From: Nocardia sp. NBC_00508
GTDB taxonomy: Bacteria; Actinomycetota; Actinomycetes; Mycobacteriales; Mycobacteriaceae
Length of the DNA stretch: 64,000 nt
NCBI RefSeq assembly: GCF_036346875.1
Contig: NZ_CP107852.1
Span: 4,092,001-4,156,000, forward strand
Reading direction: 5' to 3'
Each line of letters begins with the position of its first letter. The stretch's first letter is position 1. A program made the translations under genes and the position numbers. This document shows positions 44,005-52,932 of the stretch, one piece after another. A model generated the notes under the pieces. It did no database searches, was not told the origin of the DNA, and saw only the letters and a program-made list of their open reading frames with translations.

Positions 44005-44035
44005 GGGCGCACCGTCAACAGGATCGGGTGCGCCC
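44005..44035 (-). terminator. Hairpin downstream of fadE33
   Basis: GGGCGCACC and GGTGCGCCC form a perfect 9-bp stem with a 13-nt loop, immediately past the fadE33 stop on its transcript strand. There is no T-tract, so this may be an operon-end structure rather than a proven terminator. Confidence 0.42.
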
Positions 44036-44040
44036 CGGCC

Positions 44041-45096
44041 TCAGGCCGACTGGGTCAACGGCCGCCGCGGCGTGCCGAACAACTGCGCGTCCGCGTGGGC
44101 GCGCTTGAAGAACAAATGCGCGTCGTGCTCCCAGGTGATCGCGATGCCGCCGTGCAACTGGACGGTCTCGGCCGCGATGGCGGTGAGCGCCTCCGAGCAG
44201 TGCACGCGGGCGGCCCACACGTCCTCGGCGGCCGACGGACTGTCCGCCGCCACCGCCGCCGTGGCCGCGACGGACGCCGACCTGGCCGATTCCAGCAGCA
44301 CATACATGTCCGCCATCCGGTGCTTGAGCGCTTGGAAGCTGCCGATCACCCGGCCGAACTGCACCCGGGACTTGGCGTAGTCCACGGTCATCTCCAGGCA
44401 GCGGTCCGCCGCGCCGACCTGCTCGGCGGCCAAGGCGGCCCAGGCCATGTGTCGCAGCCGGGCGATGGTCGGCGCCGGATCACCGGACCCGAGTGGGCGG
44501 GCGTGCGCCGCGGCGAAGCTGATCTCGGCGAGTCTCCTGGTGGGGTCCATGGTCGGCGCGGATCGCCGGGTGACGCCCGTAGCGCTGGGTTCGACCTCGA
44601 AAAGACCGCTCGGGGTCACGACGACGAGGGTGTCCGCGGACATCCCGTCGAGCACGTAGTGCGCGGTCCCGGTAAGAGCGCCGTCCGCCGCGTGCACGCC
44701 TTGCTCGTCCCAGCCGCTTTCGCCGGCCCAGCAGACCGCGATAGTCCTGGTGCCCTCGGCGACCTCGGGCAGCAATCGCGAGCACGCCTCGGCGTCACCC
44801 GACAGCAGCACGGCCTGCGCGCCGAGCACGGCCGAACCGAGCATCGGTACGCCAGCTAGTGTGCGGCCCAATTCGCCTACCACCAGCAAAGATTCGACCA
44901 GGCTCGCACCGAAACCGCCGTACTCCTCCGGAATCGCCAGCGCGGCGACGCCGATCTGCTCGCACAGCAGCCGCCACAGGGCCGGGTCGTAGCCGAGTTC
45001 GGTGTCCATCGCGGCCCGCACCGCCGCGGAACCGGCGTGCTTGGTCAGCAGGGCCCGGACCGACGCGAGGAATTCCTGGTGTTCGGCGATGCTCAT
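44041..45096 (-). CDS. fadE33: FadE33-type acyl-CoA dehydrogenase
   Basis: 351-residue acyl-CoA dehydrogenase-like protein: EFLASVRALLTKHAGSAAVR at the N-terminus and SRVQFGRVIGSFQALKHRMA with GGIAITWEHDAHLFFKRAHA in the C-terminal half. By gene order (fadE31, fadE32, fadE33) it is the FadE33 homologue of the KstR2 regulon. It acts late in C/D-ring degradation, probably in a complex with a partner subunit. It could be a non-catalytic subunit. Hairpin 44005-44035 follows. Confidence 0.75.
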   Translation of the reverse strand: MSIAEHQEFLASVRALLTKHAGSAAVRAAMDTELGYDPALWRLLCEQIGVAALAIPEEYGGFGASLVESLLVVGELGRTLAGVPMLGSAVLGAQAVLLSGDAEACSRLLPEVAEGTRTIAVCWAGESGWDEQGVHAADGALTGTAHYVLDGMSADTLVVVTPSGLFEVEPSATGVTRRSAPTMDPTRRLAEISFAAAHARPLGSGDPAPTIARLRHMAWAALAAEQVGAADRCLEMTVDYAKSRVQFGRVIGSFQALKHRMADMYVLLESARSASVAATAAVAADSPSAAEDVWAARVHCSEALTAIAAETVQLHGGIAITWEHDAHLFFKRAHADAQLFGTPRRPLTQSA

Positions 45097-45117
45097 GCTG
45101 TGTCCTTTCCGGCTCGA

Positions 45118-45163
45118 GCGGGGCGATGCGTGATCACGCCTCGCGGCAGGCTGGGGGCCTGGC
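45118..45163 (+). repeat. Short interspersed repeat, copy 3 (fadE33-fadE32 gap)
   Basis: GCGTGATCACGCCTCGCGGC in the 70-bp gap aligns without gaps to the repeat at 10640-10685 at about 31 of 44 positions. It is the weakest of the three copies and could in part be chance in such GC-rich DNA. Confidence 0.35.
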
Positions 45164-45166
45164 TAC

Positions 45167-46198
45167 TCATGCGATACCTTGTGCGACGCGGTCTCGGTCG
45201 GTCTCATCGCGCAGCGCGCGGGCGATCCGGGAGCGGTGCAGATCCGGTGTGCCCCAAGCCGAACGCAAGGCGGTCACCTTGGTCAGCCACAGCGAGAGGT
45301 CGTACTCGGCGGTGTAGCCGATCGCGCCGTGTACCTGGAGGGCGGCACGGGCCGCACGGTAAGCCGCGTCACCGCAGGCGATCACGGCGGCCGACACGTC
45401 CCGGCTTCGGGTGGGGCCGGTCATGGTCAGTGCGGCGCGGTAGAGCAGTGGCTCGGCCAGATCCAACGCGATCAGCACATCGGCGAGCTTTTGCTTCACG
45501 GCCTGGAATTCGCCGATCGCCTTGCCGAACTGCTTGCGCTGCTTGGCGTATTCGGTCGAAGCATGCAGCAGAGCCCGTCCAGCGCCGAGCAACTGGGCCG
45601 CGCAAGCCAGCGCACCGGTATCGAATCCCGCGGCCGCAGCTTCGCGCACCTGCTCGCCCTCGGCGATGGTGTCGTCAGCGGACACCGCGAACAAGCGGCG
45701 CGCGGGATCGACCGACCGGACCAGCCCGGTGCGGTGTCCGGTGCACAGCCGCGTTTTGTCGGCGAAGAGGACGACCTCGGCGGTGTCGGCGTCCAGTGCG
45801 ACGCCGCTTGGACCGGGCGTCTCGAAAGCGACCGTACCGAGCGCCAGACCTCCCGCGAAGCCCGGCAGCCACCGGGCGGCCGGACTTGGATCCGGAAGTG
45901 CTTGCAGCAGTGCGGGAATCGCGGCGGCCGTCTCCACCAGCGGTCCCGGCGCGGCCGCGCGTCCGATCTCCTGGAACGCCACGACCAGATCGATCGGCTC
46001 GGCGCCGAGGCCGCCGTGCCGCTCCGCGACAGCCAAGCCGAGCACACCGGCTTCGGCCAGCTGCCGGATCAGCATGCGGCCCGGTCCGGGATCGCCCGAG
46101 GCCCACGCGCGCACCGCGGCGGGTGTGCGACCAGCGTCCAGCAGTTTGCGCAGACTGGCGCCGAAATCGAGCTGTTCGGGGCTGAGCGCGAATCTCAT
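45167..46198 (-). CDS. fadE32: FadE32-type acyl-CoA dehydrogenase
   Basis: 343 residues from ATG 46198. The start MRFALSPEQLDFGASLRKLL, central YAKQRKQFGKAIGEFQAVKQ and VHGAIGYTAEYDLSLWLTK fit the FadE32 subunit of the KstR2 regulon. The stop of fadE31 overlaps its ATG as ATGA, so the two subunits are co-translated. Expected to dehydrogenate a late C/D-ring CoA intermediate together with FadE31; the precise substrate in this organism is inferred. Confidence 0.8.
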   Translation of the reverse strand: MRFALSPEQLDFGASLRKLLDAGRTPAAVRAWASGDPGPGRMLIRQLAEAGVLGLAVAERHGGLGAEPIDLVVAFQEIGRAAAPGPLVETAAAIPALLQALPDPSPAARWLPGFAGGLALGTVAFETPGPSGVALDADTAEVVLFADKTRLCTGHRTGLVRSVDPARRLFAVSADDTIAEGEQVREAAAAGFDTGALACAAQLLGAGRALLHASTEYAKQRKQFGKAIGEFQAVKQKLADVLIALDLAEPLLYRAALTMTGPTRSRDVSAAVIACGDAAYRAARAALQVHGAIGYTAEYDLSLWLTKVTALRSAWGTPDLHRSRIARALRDETDRDRVAQGIA

Positions 46199-47337
46199 CG
46201 GCTGCTTCCTCTCGGTAGTCCGAGCAGCCGCTCGGCGATGATGTTGCGCTGGATCTCGTTGGTGCCCGCGTAGATCGGGCCGGACAGCGCGAACAGGTAT
46301 CCGTCGGTCCACGGCCCGGAGCGCTCGGCCGCCGCGCCGAGCACCTCGAGCGCGGTCTCGTGCATAGCGATGTCGAGTTCGGACCAGAACACCTTGGTGA
46401 TCGAGGATTCCGCGCCCAGTTTGCCGCCCTGGTCGAGCCGGGTGACCGTGCCGAAGGTGTGCAGCCGGTATGCCTCGCTGCCGATCCAGGCCTCCACGAC
46501 GGCGTCGCGCTGCGTGGTGTTGTCCTGGTCGCCTGCGTCGAGCCACAGATCGATCAGCCTCTGTGCGGTGGCGCTGAACCGGCCGGGACTGCGCAGCGAG
46601 AGGCCGCGTTCGTTGCTGGAGGTGCTCATCGCCACCCGCCAGCCCTCGCCGGGAGCGCCGATCACGTCACGGTCGGGCACGAAGACGTCGTCGAGGAAGA
46701 TCTCCGCGAAGCCGGGCTCGCCGTCCAGCTGCGGGATCGGGCGCACGGAAACGCCGTCGGCGGTGAGCGGGAACATCACGTAGGTGAGGCCCTTGTGCCG
46801 CTCGGCCTCCGGGTCGCTGCGGAACAGCCCGAACGCCCAGTCCGCGAAGGCGGCGCGCGAGCTCCAGGTCTTCTGGCCGCTCAGCAGCCAGCCTCCGGCG
46901 GTGCGCCGGGCGGTGGAGCGGATGCCGGCCAGATCGCTGCCCGCCTCCGGCTCGGACCACGCCTGCGCCCAGATGTCGTCGCCGCGTGCCATCCGCGGCA
47001 TGATCCGCGCCAGCTGCTCCGCCGTGCCGTGCTCGAAAAGCGTCGGCGCCAAGAGGAAGATACCGTTCTGGCTGACCCGCCCCGGCGCGCCTGCCGCGTA
47101 GTACTCCTGCTCGAACAGCACCCATTCCAGCAGCGAGGCGTCGCGTCCGCCGAATTCCCCGGGCCAGGCGACCACCGAGAGCCGGGCGTCGGCGAGGGTG
47201 CGCTCCCAGGCGCGGTGTGCCTCGAATCCAGCTTTTGTGTCCATGGAGGGCAGCGGCTTCGTGGGCTTGGTGGCGGCCAGGAATTCGCGGACTTCCCGCT
47301 GGAATTCCCGCGTCGCCTGGTCGAGATCCAGATCCAC
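46195..47337 (-). CDS. fadE31: FadE31-type acyl-CoA dehydrogenase
   Basis: 380 residues from GTG 47337. VDLDLDQATREFQREVREFL, EPEAGSDLAGIRSTARRT, SNERGLSLRSPGRF and the ending GPIYAGTNEIQRNIIAERLL closely follow Rv3562. It is a catalytic-type subunit with the FAD-binding C-terminal GTNEIQ. An in-frame ORF continues upstream into echA, but the GTG shares a base with the echA TAG and fits the homologue length. Confidence 0.87.
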   Translation of the reverse strand: MDLDLDQATREFQREVREFLAATKPTKPLPSMDTKAGFEAHRAWERTLADARLSVVAWPGEFGGRDASLLEWVLFEQEYYAAGAPGRVSQNGIFLLAPTLFEHGTAEQLARIMPRMARGDDIWAQAWSEPEAGSDLAGIRSTARRTAGGWLLSGQKTWSSRAAFADWAFGLFRSDPEAERHKGLTYVMFPLTADGVSVRPIPQLDGEPGFAEIFLDDVFVPDRDVIGAPGEGWRVAMSTSSNERGLSLRSPGRFSATAQRLIDLWLDAGDQDNTTQRDAVVEAWIGSEAYRLHTFGTVTRLDQGGKLGAESSITKVFWSELDIAMHETALEVLGAAAERSGPWTDGYLFALSGPIYAGTNEIQRNIIAERLLGLPRGSSR

Positions 47338-48239
47338 TACGTCGTTCCGTTCTGTTCGGTGCTCGCGGAAGCCTTCATCGACTTGGCGTTCATGCCGCCC
47401 AGCGAGTCGGCGCCGACTTCGGCGTTGTGTGCGTGTGCGAAGTGGTGCAGTCCGAAGACCGAGTCCATGCCCGACCGCATGCCCATCAGGTCCTCGGCCT
47501 GGTTGACGGCTTTCTTGGTCAGTGCCAGACCGAATTGCGGCATGGTGGCGATCTTTTCGGCCAGCGCCAGCGTCTCGGCCTCGAGCTCGGCACGCGGCAC
47601 CACCCGGTTGACCATGCCCCACTCCTTGGCCTGCGCCGCCCCGAACCGGTCGCCGGTGAACAAGAACTCCTTGGCCGCGCGCGGGCCCATCACCCACGGG
47701 TGCGCGAAGTACTCGACGCCCGGAATGCCCATGCGAACCACCGGATCGGAGAAGAACGCGTCATCGGAGGCGATGATCAGATCGCACACCCAGGCCAGCA
47801 TCAACCCACCCGCGATACAGGCGCCCTGCACCATCGCGATGGTCGGCTTGGGAATCTCTCGCCAGCGGCGGCACATGCCGAGATAGACCTCGAGTTCGCG
47901 GGCGAAGCGCTGATCGCCGCCGACCCGGTCGACGTGGTCCCACCACAGCGCGGCTTTGTTCTGGTATCGCACGTGGTGGTCGCGGCCCGGTGTGCCGATG
48001 TCGTGCCCGGCGCTGAAGTGCTTTCCGTTGCCCGCCAGCACGATCACCCCGACTTCGGGGTCCTGCACGGCGCGTTCGAAGGCGGCGTCCAGCGCGTAGG
48101 TCATCACCGAGTTCTGCGCGTTGCGGTAGTCCGGCCGGTTCAGCGTGACGATCGCGACGCGGCCACGCCGCTGGTAGGTGACCACCTCGCCCTCGTCCGG
48201 GATGGCCGGGCCCTCGTTCGGGGTTGCCGGTTCCGACAT
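47337..48239 (-). CDS. Enoyl-CoA hydratase/isomerase (crotonase family)
   Basis: 300-residue crotonase. RPDYRNAQNSVMTYALDAAF, AGNGKHFSAGHDIG (oxyanion half) and VQGACIAGGLMLAWVCDLI are typical. An acidic residue expected for hydration lies near GIPGVEY. It sits between fadE31 and fadD3 in the KstR2 block; in M. tuberculosis fadD3 and fadE31 are adjacent, so this gene is an addition there. It resembles EchA13-like proteins rather than EchA20. Likely hydrates an enoyl-CoA in C/D-ring breakdown, an inference from context. Confidence 0.85.
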   Translation of the reverse strand: MSEPATPNEGPAIPDEGEVVTYQRRGRVAIVTLNRPDYRNAQNSVMTYALDAAFERAVQDPEVGVIVLAGNGKHFSAGHDIGTPGRDHHVRYQNKAALWWDHVDRVGGDQRFARELEVYLGMCRRWREIPKPTIAMVQGACIAGGLMLAWVCDLIIASDDAFFSDPVVRMGIPGVEYFAHPWVMGPRAAKEFLFTGDRFGAAQAKEWGMVNRVVPRAELEAETLALAEKIATMPQFGLALTKKAVNQAEDLMGMRSGMDSVFGLHHFAHAHNAEVGADSLGGMNAKSMKASASTEQNGTT

Positions 48240-49792
48240 TACGACTTCTCCTCACGTAGTTGACGCTTGAGCACTTTCCCGGCGGCGCTGTAGGGCAGTC
48301 GGTCGCGGAATTCGACGAACCGCGGCACCTTGAAGTTGGCCAGCACGGTGGTGGCGTGGGCGAGCACTTGGTCCTCGGTGAGCGACGAACCGGGCCTGCG
48401 CACCACATACGCCTTGCCCACCTCGCCCATCCTGGTGTCGGGCACCCCGACGACCGCGGACTCGGCCACGCCCTCCAGCCGGGCCAACGCCTGCTCGATC
48501 TCGGCCGGATAGACGTTGAAGCCGCCGGAGATGTACATGTCCTTGAGCCGGTCGGTGATCTTCAGGTACCCGCGTTCGTCGATCGTGCCGACGTCGCCGG
48601 TGTGCAACCAGCCGTCGGCGTCGATGGTCTCGGCGGTGCTGTCCGGGTCGTCCAGGTAACCGAGCATGACGTTGGGTCCGCGCAGCAACACCTCGCCCGC
48701 CTCGCCGAGCCGCAGTTCGAAATCCGCGATCGGCCTGCCACAGGTGTTCGCGATGGTCTCGGCGTCGTCGTCGGCGCGGCACATGGTGCCGAAGCCCGCG
48801 GCCTCGGACAGGCCGTATGCGGTGATGACGACATCGAAGTCGAGTTCCGACCGCATTCGCTCGATCAACACCACCGGTACCGTCGCCGCGCCGGTGACAG
48901 CCACCCGCAGGCTGCTCAGGCCGAAGCTGTCGCGGTCGGGGAAGTCCAGGATCGTCTGATAGATGGTCGGCGGACCGGGCAGCACCGTGACTTTCTCCGC
49001 GCTGATCAGCCGCATCGTCTCCGGCACGTCGAAGGTCGCCTGCGGGATGATCGTGGCTCCGGTGACCAGGCAGGCGAGAATGCCCGCCTTGTAGCCGAAA
49101 TTGTGGAAGAACGGGCTCACCACCAGATACCGGTCGTCCGCGCGCAACGTGGCGCACTCCGCCCACGCGCGCACCACCGCGAGCGCCTGCCGGTGCGCGA
49201 CCAGGGTGCCTTTGCTGCGACCGGTGGTACCGGAGGTGAAAAGGATGTCGGAGATGTCTTCCGGGCGCACCGCCGCAGCGCGTTCCTCCGCTTCGGCCAC
49301 CGTGACCTGTTCGGCGACGATCGCGAGTTCCGACCAGTCCAGCGCGGCGATATCCATGTTCTCCGTACCCGGCTCGACCGGAATCACCACTACCGTGTCG
49401 ATGGCGAGATCCGGTGCAGCGGCATGCAATTCGGCAAGCCGGTCGCGGCCGAGGAAGCTGCCCGCGATGAACAGCGCCTTCGCGTGCACCCGGCCGAGCA
49501 CGTCGGCGGCCTCGCCGGCGACGTAGCGGGTGTTCAACGGCACCAGTGCGGCGCCGACATAGTGCGCGGCGAGTGCGGCAATCACCCAGTGATGGGTGTT
49601 GGGTGCCCACATGGCCACCCGGTCGCCGGCCTGCACACCGCGCGCGATGAGGGCCCGGGCCACGTCTTGGACCGACTCGAGCAGTTGGCCCCAGTCCAGC
49701 CGGACTCCGTCATCCGCGATCGCGGGAGCGGCGCCGAACGTGCGCGCGGCGTGGTGCAGTGCCATCGGTGTCGTTTGTGCAGGGGTTGTCAC
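48239..49792 (-). CDS. fadD3: FadD3, HIP-CoA synthetase
   Basis: 517-residue AMP-forming acyl-CoA synthetase. It activates HIP (the C/D-ring propanoate) with CoA and so starts ring C/D degradation. P-loop TSGTTGRSKG at 186-195, the YGLSEAAGFGTM region, GWLHTGDVG and the C-terminal acylation Lys in SAAGKVLKRQL. First gene of the minus-strand block; its stop overlaps the echA start as TAATG. The KstR2 operator at 49838-49851 lies 46 bp upstream of the start and is shared with fadE30. Confidence 0.93.
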   Translation of the reverse strand: MTTPAQTTPMALHHAARTFGAAPAIADDGVRLDWGQLLESVQDVARALIARGVQAGDRVAMWAPNTHHWVIAALAAHYVGAALVPLNTRYVAGEAADVLGRVHAKALFIAGSFLGRDRLAELHAAAPDLAIDTVVVIPVEPGTENMDIAALDWSELAIVAEQVTVAEAEERAAAVRPEDISDILFTSGTTGRSKGTLVAHRQALAVVRAWAECATLRADDRYLVVSPFFHNFGYKAGILACLVTGATIIPQATFDVPETMRLISAEKVTVLPGPPTIYQTILDFPDRDSFGLSSLRVAVTGAATVPVVLIERMRSELDFDVVITAYGLSEAAGFGTMCRADDDAETIANTCGRPIADFELRLGEAGEVLLRGPNVMLGYLDDPDSTAETIDADGWLHTGDVGTIDERGYLKITDRLKDMYISGGFNVYPAEIEQALARLEGVAESAVVGVPDTRMGEVGKAYVVRRPGSSLTEDQVLAHATTVLANFKVPRFVEFRDRLPYSAAGKVLKRQLREEKS

Positions 49793-49837
49793 GGTTGTCC
49801 TTACCGTCCGCGGGCCAGTTATGCGCGCGCACTACAA

Positions 49838-49851
49838 AGCAAGTGCTTGGT
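49838..49851. promoter_or_regulatory. KstR2 operator between fadD3 and fadE30
   Basis: AGCAAGTGCTTGGT matches the KstR2 consensus AnCAAGnnCTTGnT at all ten fixed positions. It lies between the divergent fadD3 and fadE30 and can repress both. Confidence 0.92.
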
Positions 49852-49855
49852 AGGT

Positions 49856-49861
49856 TATCCT
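49856..49861 (+). promoter_or_regulatory. Predicted -10 of a leaderless fadE30 transcript
   Basis: TATCCT (TANNNT) lies six bases before the GTG at 49868. No Shine-Dalgarno precedes the GTG, so transcription probably starts at the G of the start codon. The same spacing recurs at kstR2 and ipdF. Confidence 0.5.
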
Positions 49862-49867
49862 ACCGGC

Positions 49868-51085
49868 GTGGGTGCGATCCAGACCTCAGAATCCGACACC
49901 GCCGCGCCGGACGGACGGTTTTCCGTCATGCAAGATGCGCGTTTCGCCGCCGAGGTGCGCGAGTGGCTGGAGGAGAACCTCAACGGAGAATTCCGCGCGC
50001 TGCGGGGCCTCGGTGGCCCCGGCCGCGAACACGAGGCGTTCGACGAGCGCCTGGCCTGGGACCGGCACTTGGCGGCGGCGGGTTGGACCTGCCTGGGCTG
50101 GCCGAAGGAGTACGGCGGCCGCGAGGCCACCGTCCGCCAGCAGGTGATCTTCCACGAGGAGTACGCCAAGGCCAACGCGCCCGCGCGGGTGTCGCACGTC
50201 GGTGAGGAACTGCTCGGCCCCACCCTCCTCGCCTTCGGCACCAAGGCCCAGAAGGATCGGTTCCTGCCCGGCATCCGCACCGTCACCGAGCTGTGGTGCC
50301 AGGGTTACTCGGAACCGGGCGCGGGCTCGGACCTGGCCGCGATCGCCACCTCGGCGCACCTGGACGGCGACGAGTGGTCGATCAACGGGCAGAAGATCTG
50401 GACGTCGCTGGCCCACGTGGCGGACTGGTGCTTCGTCCTCGCCCGCACCGAGCGCGGCTCCTCCCGGCACAAAGGCCTGTCCTACCTGCTGGTCCCGATG
50501 AAGCAGCCGGGCATCGATGTGCGTCCGATCATCCAGCTCACCGGGACGTCCGAGTTCAACGAGGTCTTCTTCGACAACGCACGCACCGCCGCCGACCTGG
50601 TGGTCGGCGAACCGGGTGACGGCTGGCGGATCGCCATGGGCACGCTCACCTTCGAACGCGGCATCTCCACGCTCGGCCAGCAGATCCGGTTCGCCCGTGA
50701 ACTGGCCGACATCGAGGCGCTGGCCCGCCGCACCGGCGCGGCCGACGACCCGCTGATCGCCGACCGGATCGACCGAGCCTGGGTCGGGCTGCGGGTGCTG
50801 CGCGCGCACGCCATGCGCACGATGGAGGGGGCAGGCGTAGACGACGGCGGCGGGCAGGCGTCGGTGGCGAAACTGCTGTGGGCCAACTGGCATCGCGGAC
50901 TCGGCGAGCTGGCGATGGCCGTGCTCGGCGCCCGCGGCCTGGTGGCGGGCGCGGACGATCTCAACGAATGGCAGCGGCTGTACCTGTTCACCCGCGCCGA
51001 CACCATCTACGGAGGTTCGAACGAAGTGCAGCGCAACATCATCGCCGAGCGCGTGCTCGGACTGCCGCGTGAGGCGCGCCCGTGA
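49868..51085 (+). CDS. fadE30: FadE30, HIP-CoA dehydrogenase
   Basis: 405 residues from GTG 49868, or 385 from ATG 49929, which matches the mycobacterial start MQD. It dehydrogenates HIP-CoA (or 5-OH-HIP-CoA) in the first step after FadD3. GYSEPGAGSDLAAIATSA, RGISTLGQQIRFARELADIE and YGGSNEVQRNIIAERVLGLP are diagnostic. The GTG is favoured here because a -10-like TATCCT lies exactly where a leaderless mRNA would begin. The SDR gene follows with a GTGA overlap. Confidence 0.9.
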   Translation: MGAIQTSESDTAAPDGRFSVMQDARFAAEVREWLEENLNGEFRALRGLGGPGREHEAFDERLAWDRHLAAAGWTCLGWPKEYGGREATVRQQVIFHEEYAKANAPARVSHVGEELLGPTLLAFGTKAQKDRFLPGIRTVTELWCQGYSEPGAGSDLAAIATSAHLDGDEWSINGQKIWTSLAHVADWCFVLARTERGSSRHKGLSYLLVPMKQPGIDVRPIIQLTGTSEFNEVFFDNARTAADLVVGEPGDGWRIAMGTLTFERGISTLGQQIRFARELADIEALARRTGAADDPLIADRIDRAWVGLRVLRAHAMRTMEGAGVDDGGGQASVAKLLWANWHRGLGELAMAVLGARGLVAGADDLNEWQRLYLFTRADTIYGGSNEVQRNIIAERVLGLPREARP

Positions 51086-51897
51086 CGCCCGGCGTCGGCG
51101 GTCGAGGGCCGCTGTCGGTCGCCCCCGCGCCCGTTCCAGGGCACGGCCTGCTGACCGGGCGGACCGCCGTGATCACCGCGGCCGCGGGCACCGGCATCGG
51201 GTCGGCCACCGCGCGCAGGATGCTGGCCGAGGGTGCGGACGTGGTGGTCTCCGACTGGCACGAGCGGCGTCTGGCGGAGACGGCCACCGAGCTCGCCGCC
51301 GAGTTCCCGGACCGGCGGGTGGCCTCGATCGCGTGCGACGTACAGCGCACCGAGCAGGTGAACGCGCTGGTACGCGGCGCGGCCGAGGCCGTCGGCCGGA
51401 TCGACATCATGGTCAACAATGCCGGGCTGGGCGGGGAGACGCCGGTGGTCGACATGACCGACGAGCAGTGGAGCCGCGTTCTGGACATCACGCTCAATGG
51501 CACGTTCCGCTGCACCCGCGCCGCGCTCGGCTACTTCCGCGACGCGGGCCACGGGGGCGTGATCGTGAACAACGCCAGCGTGCTCGGCTGGCGTGCGCAG
51601 CACGGCCAAGCGCACTACGCCGCGGCGAAGGCGGGCGTGATGGCGCTGACCAGGTGCAGCGCGGTCGAGGCCGCCGAGTTCGGTGTCCGGATCAACGCGG
51701 TGGCCCCGAGCATCGCCAGACACGCTTTCCTGGACAAGGTGAGCTCGACCGAACTGCTGGACAGGTTGTCCGAGCGGGAAGCGTTCGGCCGCGCGGCCGA
51801 GCCGTGGGAGGTCGCCGCGACGATCGCGATGCTGGCCAGTGACTACACCTCGTACCTGACCGGCGAGGTGGTCGCGGTCAGCAGTCAACGCGCCTGA
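51082..51897 (+). CDS. Short-chain dehydrogenase (Rv3559c-like)
   Basis: 271-residue SDR. Cofactor motif VITAAAGTGIGSATARRML (a variant of TGxxxGIG), NNAG in MVNNAGLGG, catalytic Ser in NNASVLGW and YAAAK. In M. tuberculosis Rv3559c lies next to fadE30 in the KstR2 regulon, and this gene occupies that place. It probably oxidises or reduces a C/D-ring keto or hydroxyl group. Translation is coupled to fadE30. Confidence 0.85.
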   Translation: MTPGVGGRGPLSVAPAPVPGHGLLTGRTAVITAAAGTGIGSATARRMLAEGADVVVSDWHERRLAETATELAAEFPDRRVASIACDVQRTEQVNALVRGAAEAVGRIDIMVNNAGLGGETPVVDMTDEQWSRVLDITLNGTFRCTRAALGYFRDAGHGGVIVNNASVLGWRAQHGQAHYAAAKAGVMALTRCSAVEAAEFGVRINAVAPSIARHAFLDKVSSTELLDRLSEREAFGRAAEPWEVAATIAMLASDYTSYLTGEVVAVSSQRA

Positions 51898-52145
51898 GTC
51901 GCATCGGTTTCCACGGCTCTTCGCCCGTCCGCCACGTCGGAACGTGCAGGTGCGCGCGTCTGGCGACCATCGAGCAGCCGCTTGCTCGGTATCGGTGCGG
52001 CAACCTCTGCGCTGCATTGCGATCGCCTTCCGGCGTCGGGCGCAGTGCGGCAAATAGGCGGCTGATCAGGTGGAAAAGGGCACGCAAGAGAGCGCCGGGA
52101 TGTGCCATGCTGGATGCGATCGGATCCGCGCTCTGCAAGGGGGCG

Positions 52146-52886
52146 ATGGCTATGGGCCTGGATCGCCCACCTGCCCGCGAACAACTGGAACTCGAATTGG
52201 TCCGCGACGTCGTGCTCGCGAGACGGCGGCTGGACAGCCTCGTACTCTCGGCGCTGGCCCTCGGCGCCGAACTCATCGAGCACACCTCCGAACGCGCTGT
52301 GGCGATGGCCGCCGCCCGCATTCTCGAGCAGCATGCCGTCGACGAGGGGGAGGTCGCCCGCGACCCACGCGGCGCACTGCGCGCGGATCTGGCGCGCGAT
52401 CGGGAGCGCGCAAGACGCATCGGGCTCAGTTTCGCGTCCGGCCATCCCGGCAACGAAGAGGAGCGGCGCAGACACCGTCAGACTGCTCTACTGCGCGAGG
52501 TGCGCGCGGATCTGCTCGCGGTACTCGCGAAGTGCCGCAAATTCGGCTTCGACCGGGTGGCCTTCGCGGACGAGATCGCGCAGGGCCTGTGTGCCGCCAC
52601 CGACAAGCTGGTGGTCGGCGCCGACATGGACACCTATCACGCCTGGCAGCGCGGCATGGTGCTCAAGCTGAGCGAGGAGCCGGTTCGCGGCGGCCCGCCC
52701 CGGGTGATGGCCACGGTGGACGCGGGACCGGACCGCGGCCAGCTCACCGTGGAATGGGACAGCTGCGAGCGCCGTCTCGCGCTCGTCGCGCGGATGGCGC
52801 GGGCGGGCGTCTCGCCCGTGGTGATCTGCGATCGACTGCTCGCCGACCTCTCGGTTTCCTCCCCGCTGCGCTACTCGTCTCGTTGA
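52146..52886 (+). CDS. Hypothetical protein next to kstR2
   Basis: 246 residues from ATG 52146, preceded by AAGGGGG; ATG 52107 is an alternative. No family recognised. An Arg/Ala/Leu/Glu-rich helical N-terminal two-thirds (QLELELVRDVVLARRRLDSL, ARRIGLSFASGHPGNEEERR) is followed by a small basic C-terminal domain. It lies between the SDR and kstR2, with about 250 bp to the SDR and 46 bp to the kstR2 start. The KstR2 site at 52905 lies downstream of it, so it may not be in the regulon. Composition does not look foreign. Could be lineage-specific. Confidence 0.55.
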   Translation: MAMGLDRPPAREQLELELVRDVVLARRRLDSLVLSALALGAELIEHTSERAVAMAAARILEQHAVDEGEVARDPRGALRADLARDRERARRIGLSFASGHPGNEEERRRHRQTALLREVRADLLAVLAKCRKFGFDRVAFADEIAQGLCAATDKLVVGADMDTYHAWQRGMVLKLSEEPVRGGPPRVMATVDAGPDRGQLTVEWDSCERRLALVARMARAGVSPVVICDRLLADLSVSSPLRYSSR

Positions 52887-52904
52887 GAAGACGCGGCTCG
52901 ACCA

Positions 52905-52918
52905 AGCAAATGCTTGGT
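52905..52918 (+). promoter_or_regulatory. KstR2 operator at kstR2
   Basis: AGCAAATGCTTGGT matches AnCAAGnnCTTGnT except A for the G at position 6. It is nested in a wider inverted repeat ACCAAGC-AAAT-GCTTGGT (52901-52918). It lies 14 bp upstream of kstR2, consistent with autoregulation. Confidence 0.85.
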
Positions 52919-52920
52919 TG

Positions 52921-52926
52921 TATGAT
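52921..52926 (+). promoter_or_regulatory. Predicted -10 of a leaderless kstR2 transcript
   Basis: TATGAT (TANNNT) lies six bases before GTG at 52933, with no Shine-Dalgarno. The layout is identical to fadE30 and ipdF. The operator abuts the hexamer, so bound KstR2 would block polymerase. Confidence 0.5.
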
Positions 52927-52932
52927 GGGCGC

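Noticed and set aside
51885..52475. 196-codon minus-strand ORF opposite the kstR2-adjacent gene
   Set aside because: The plus-strand frame has a better start (AAGGGGG) and more protein-like composition; this is probably its shadow.
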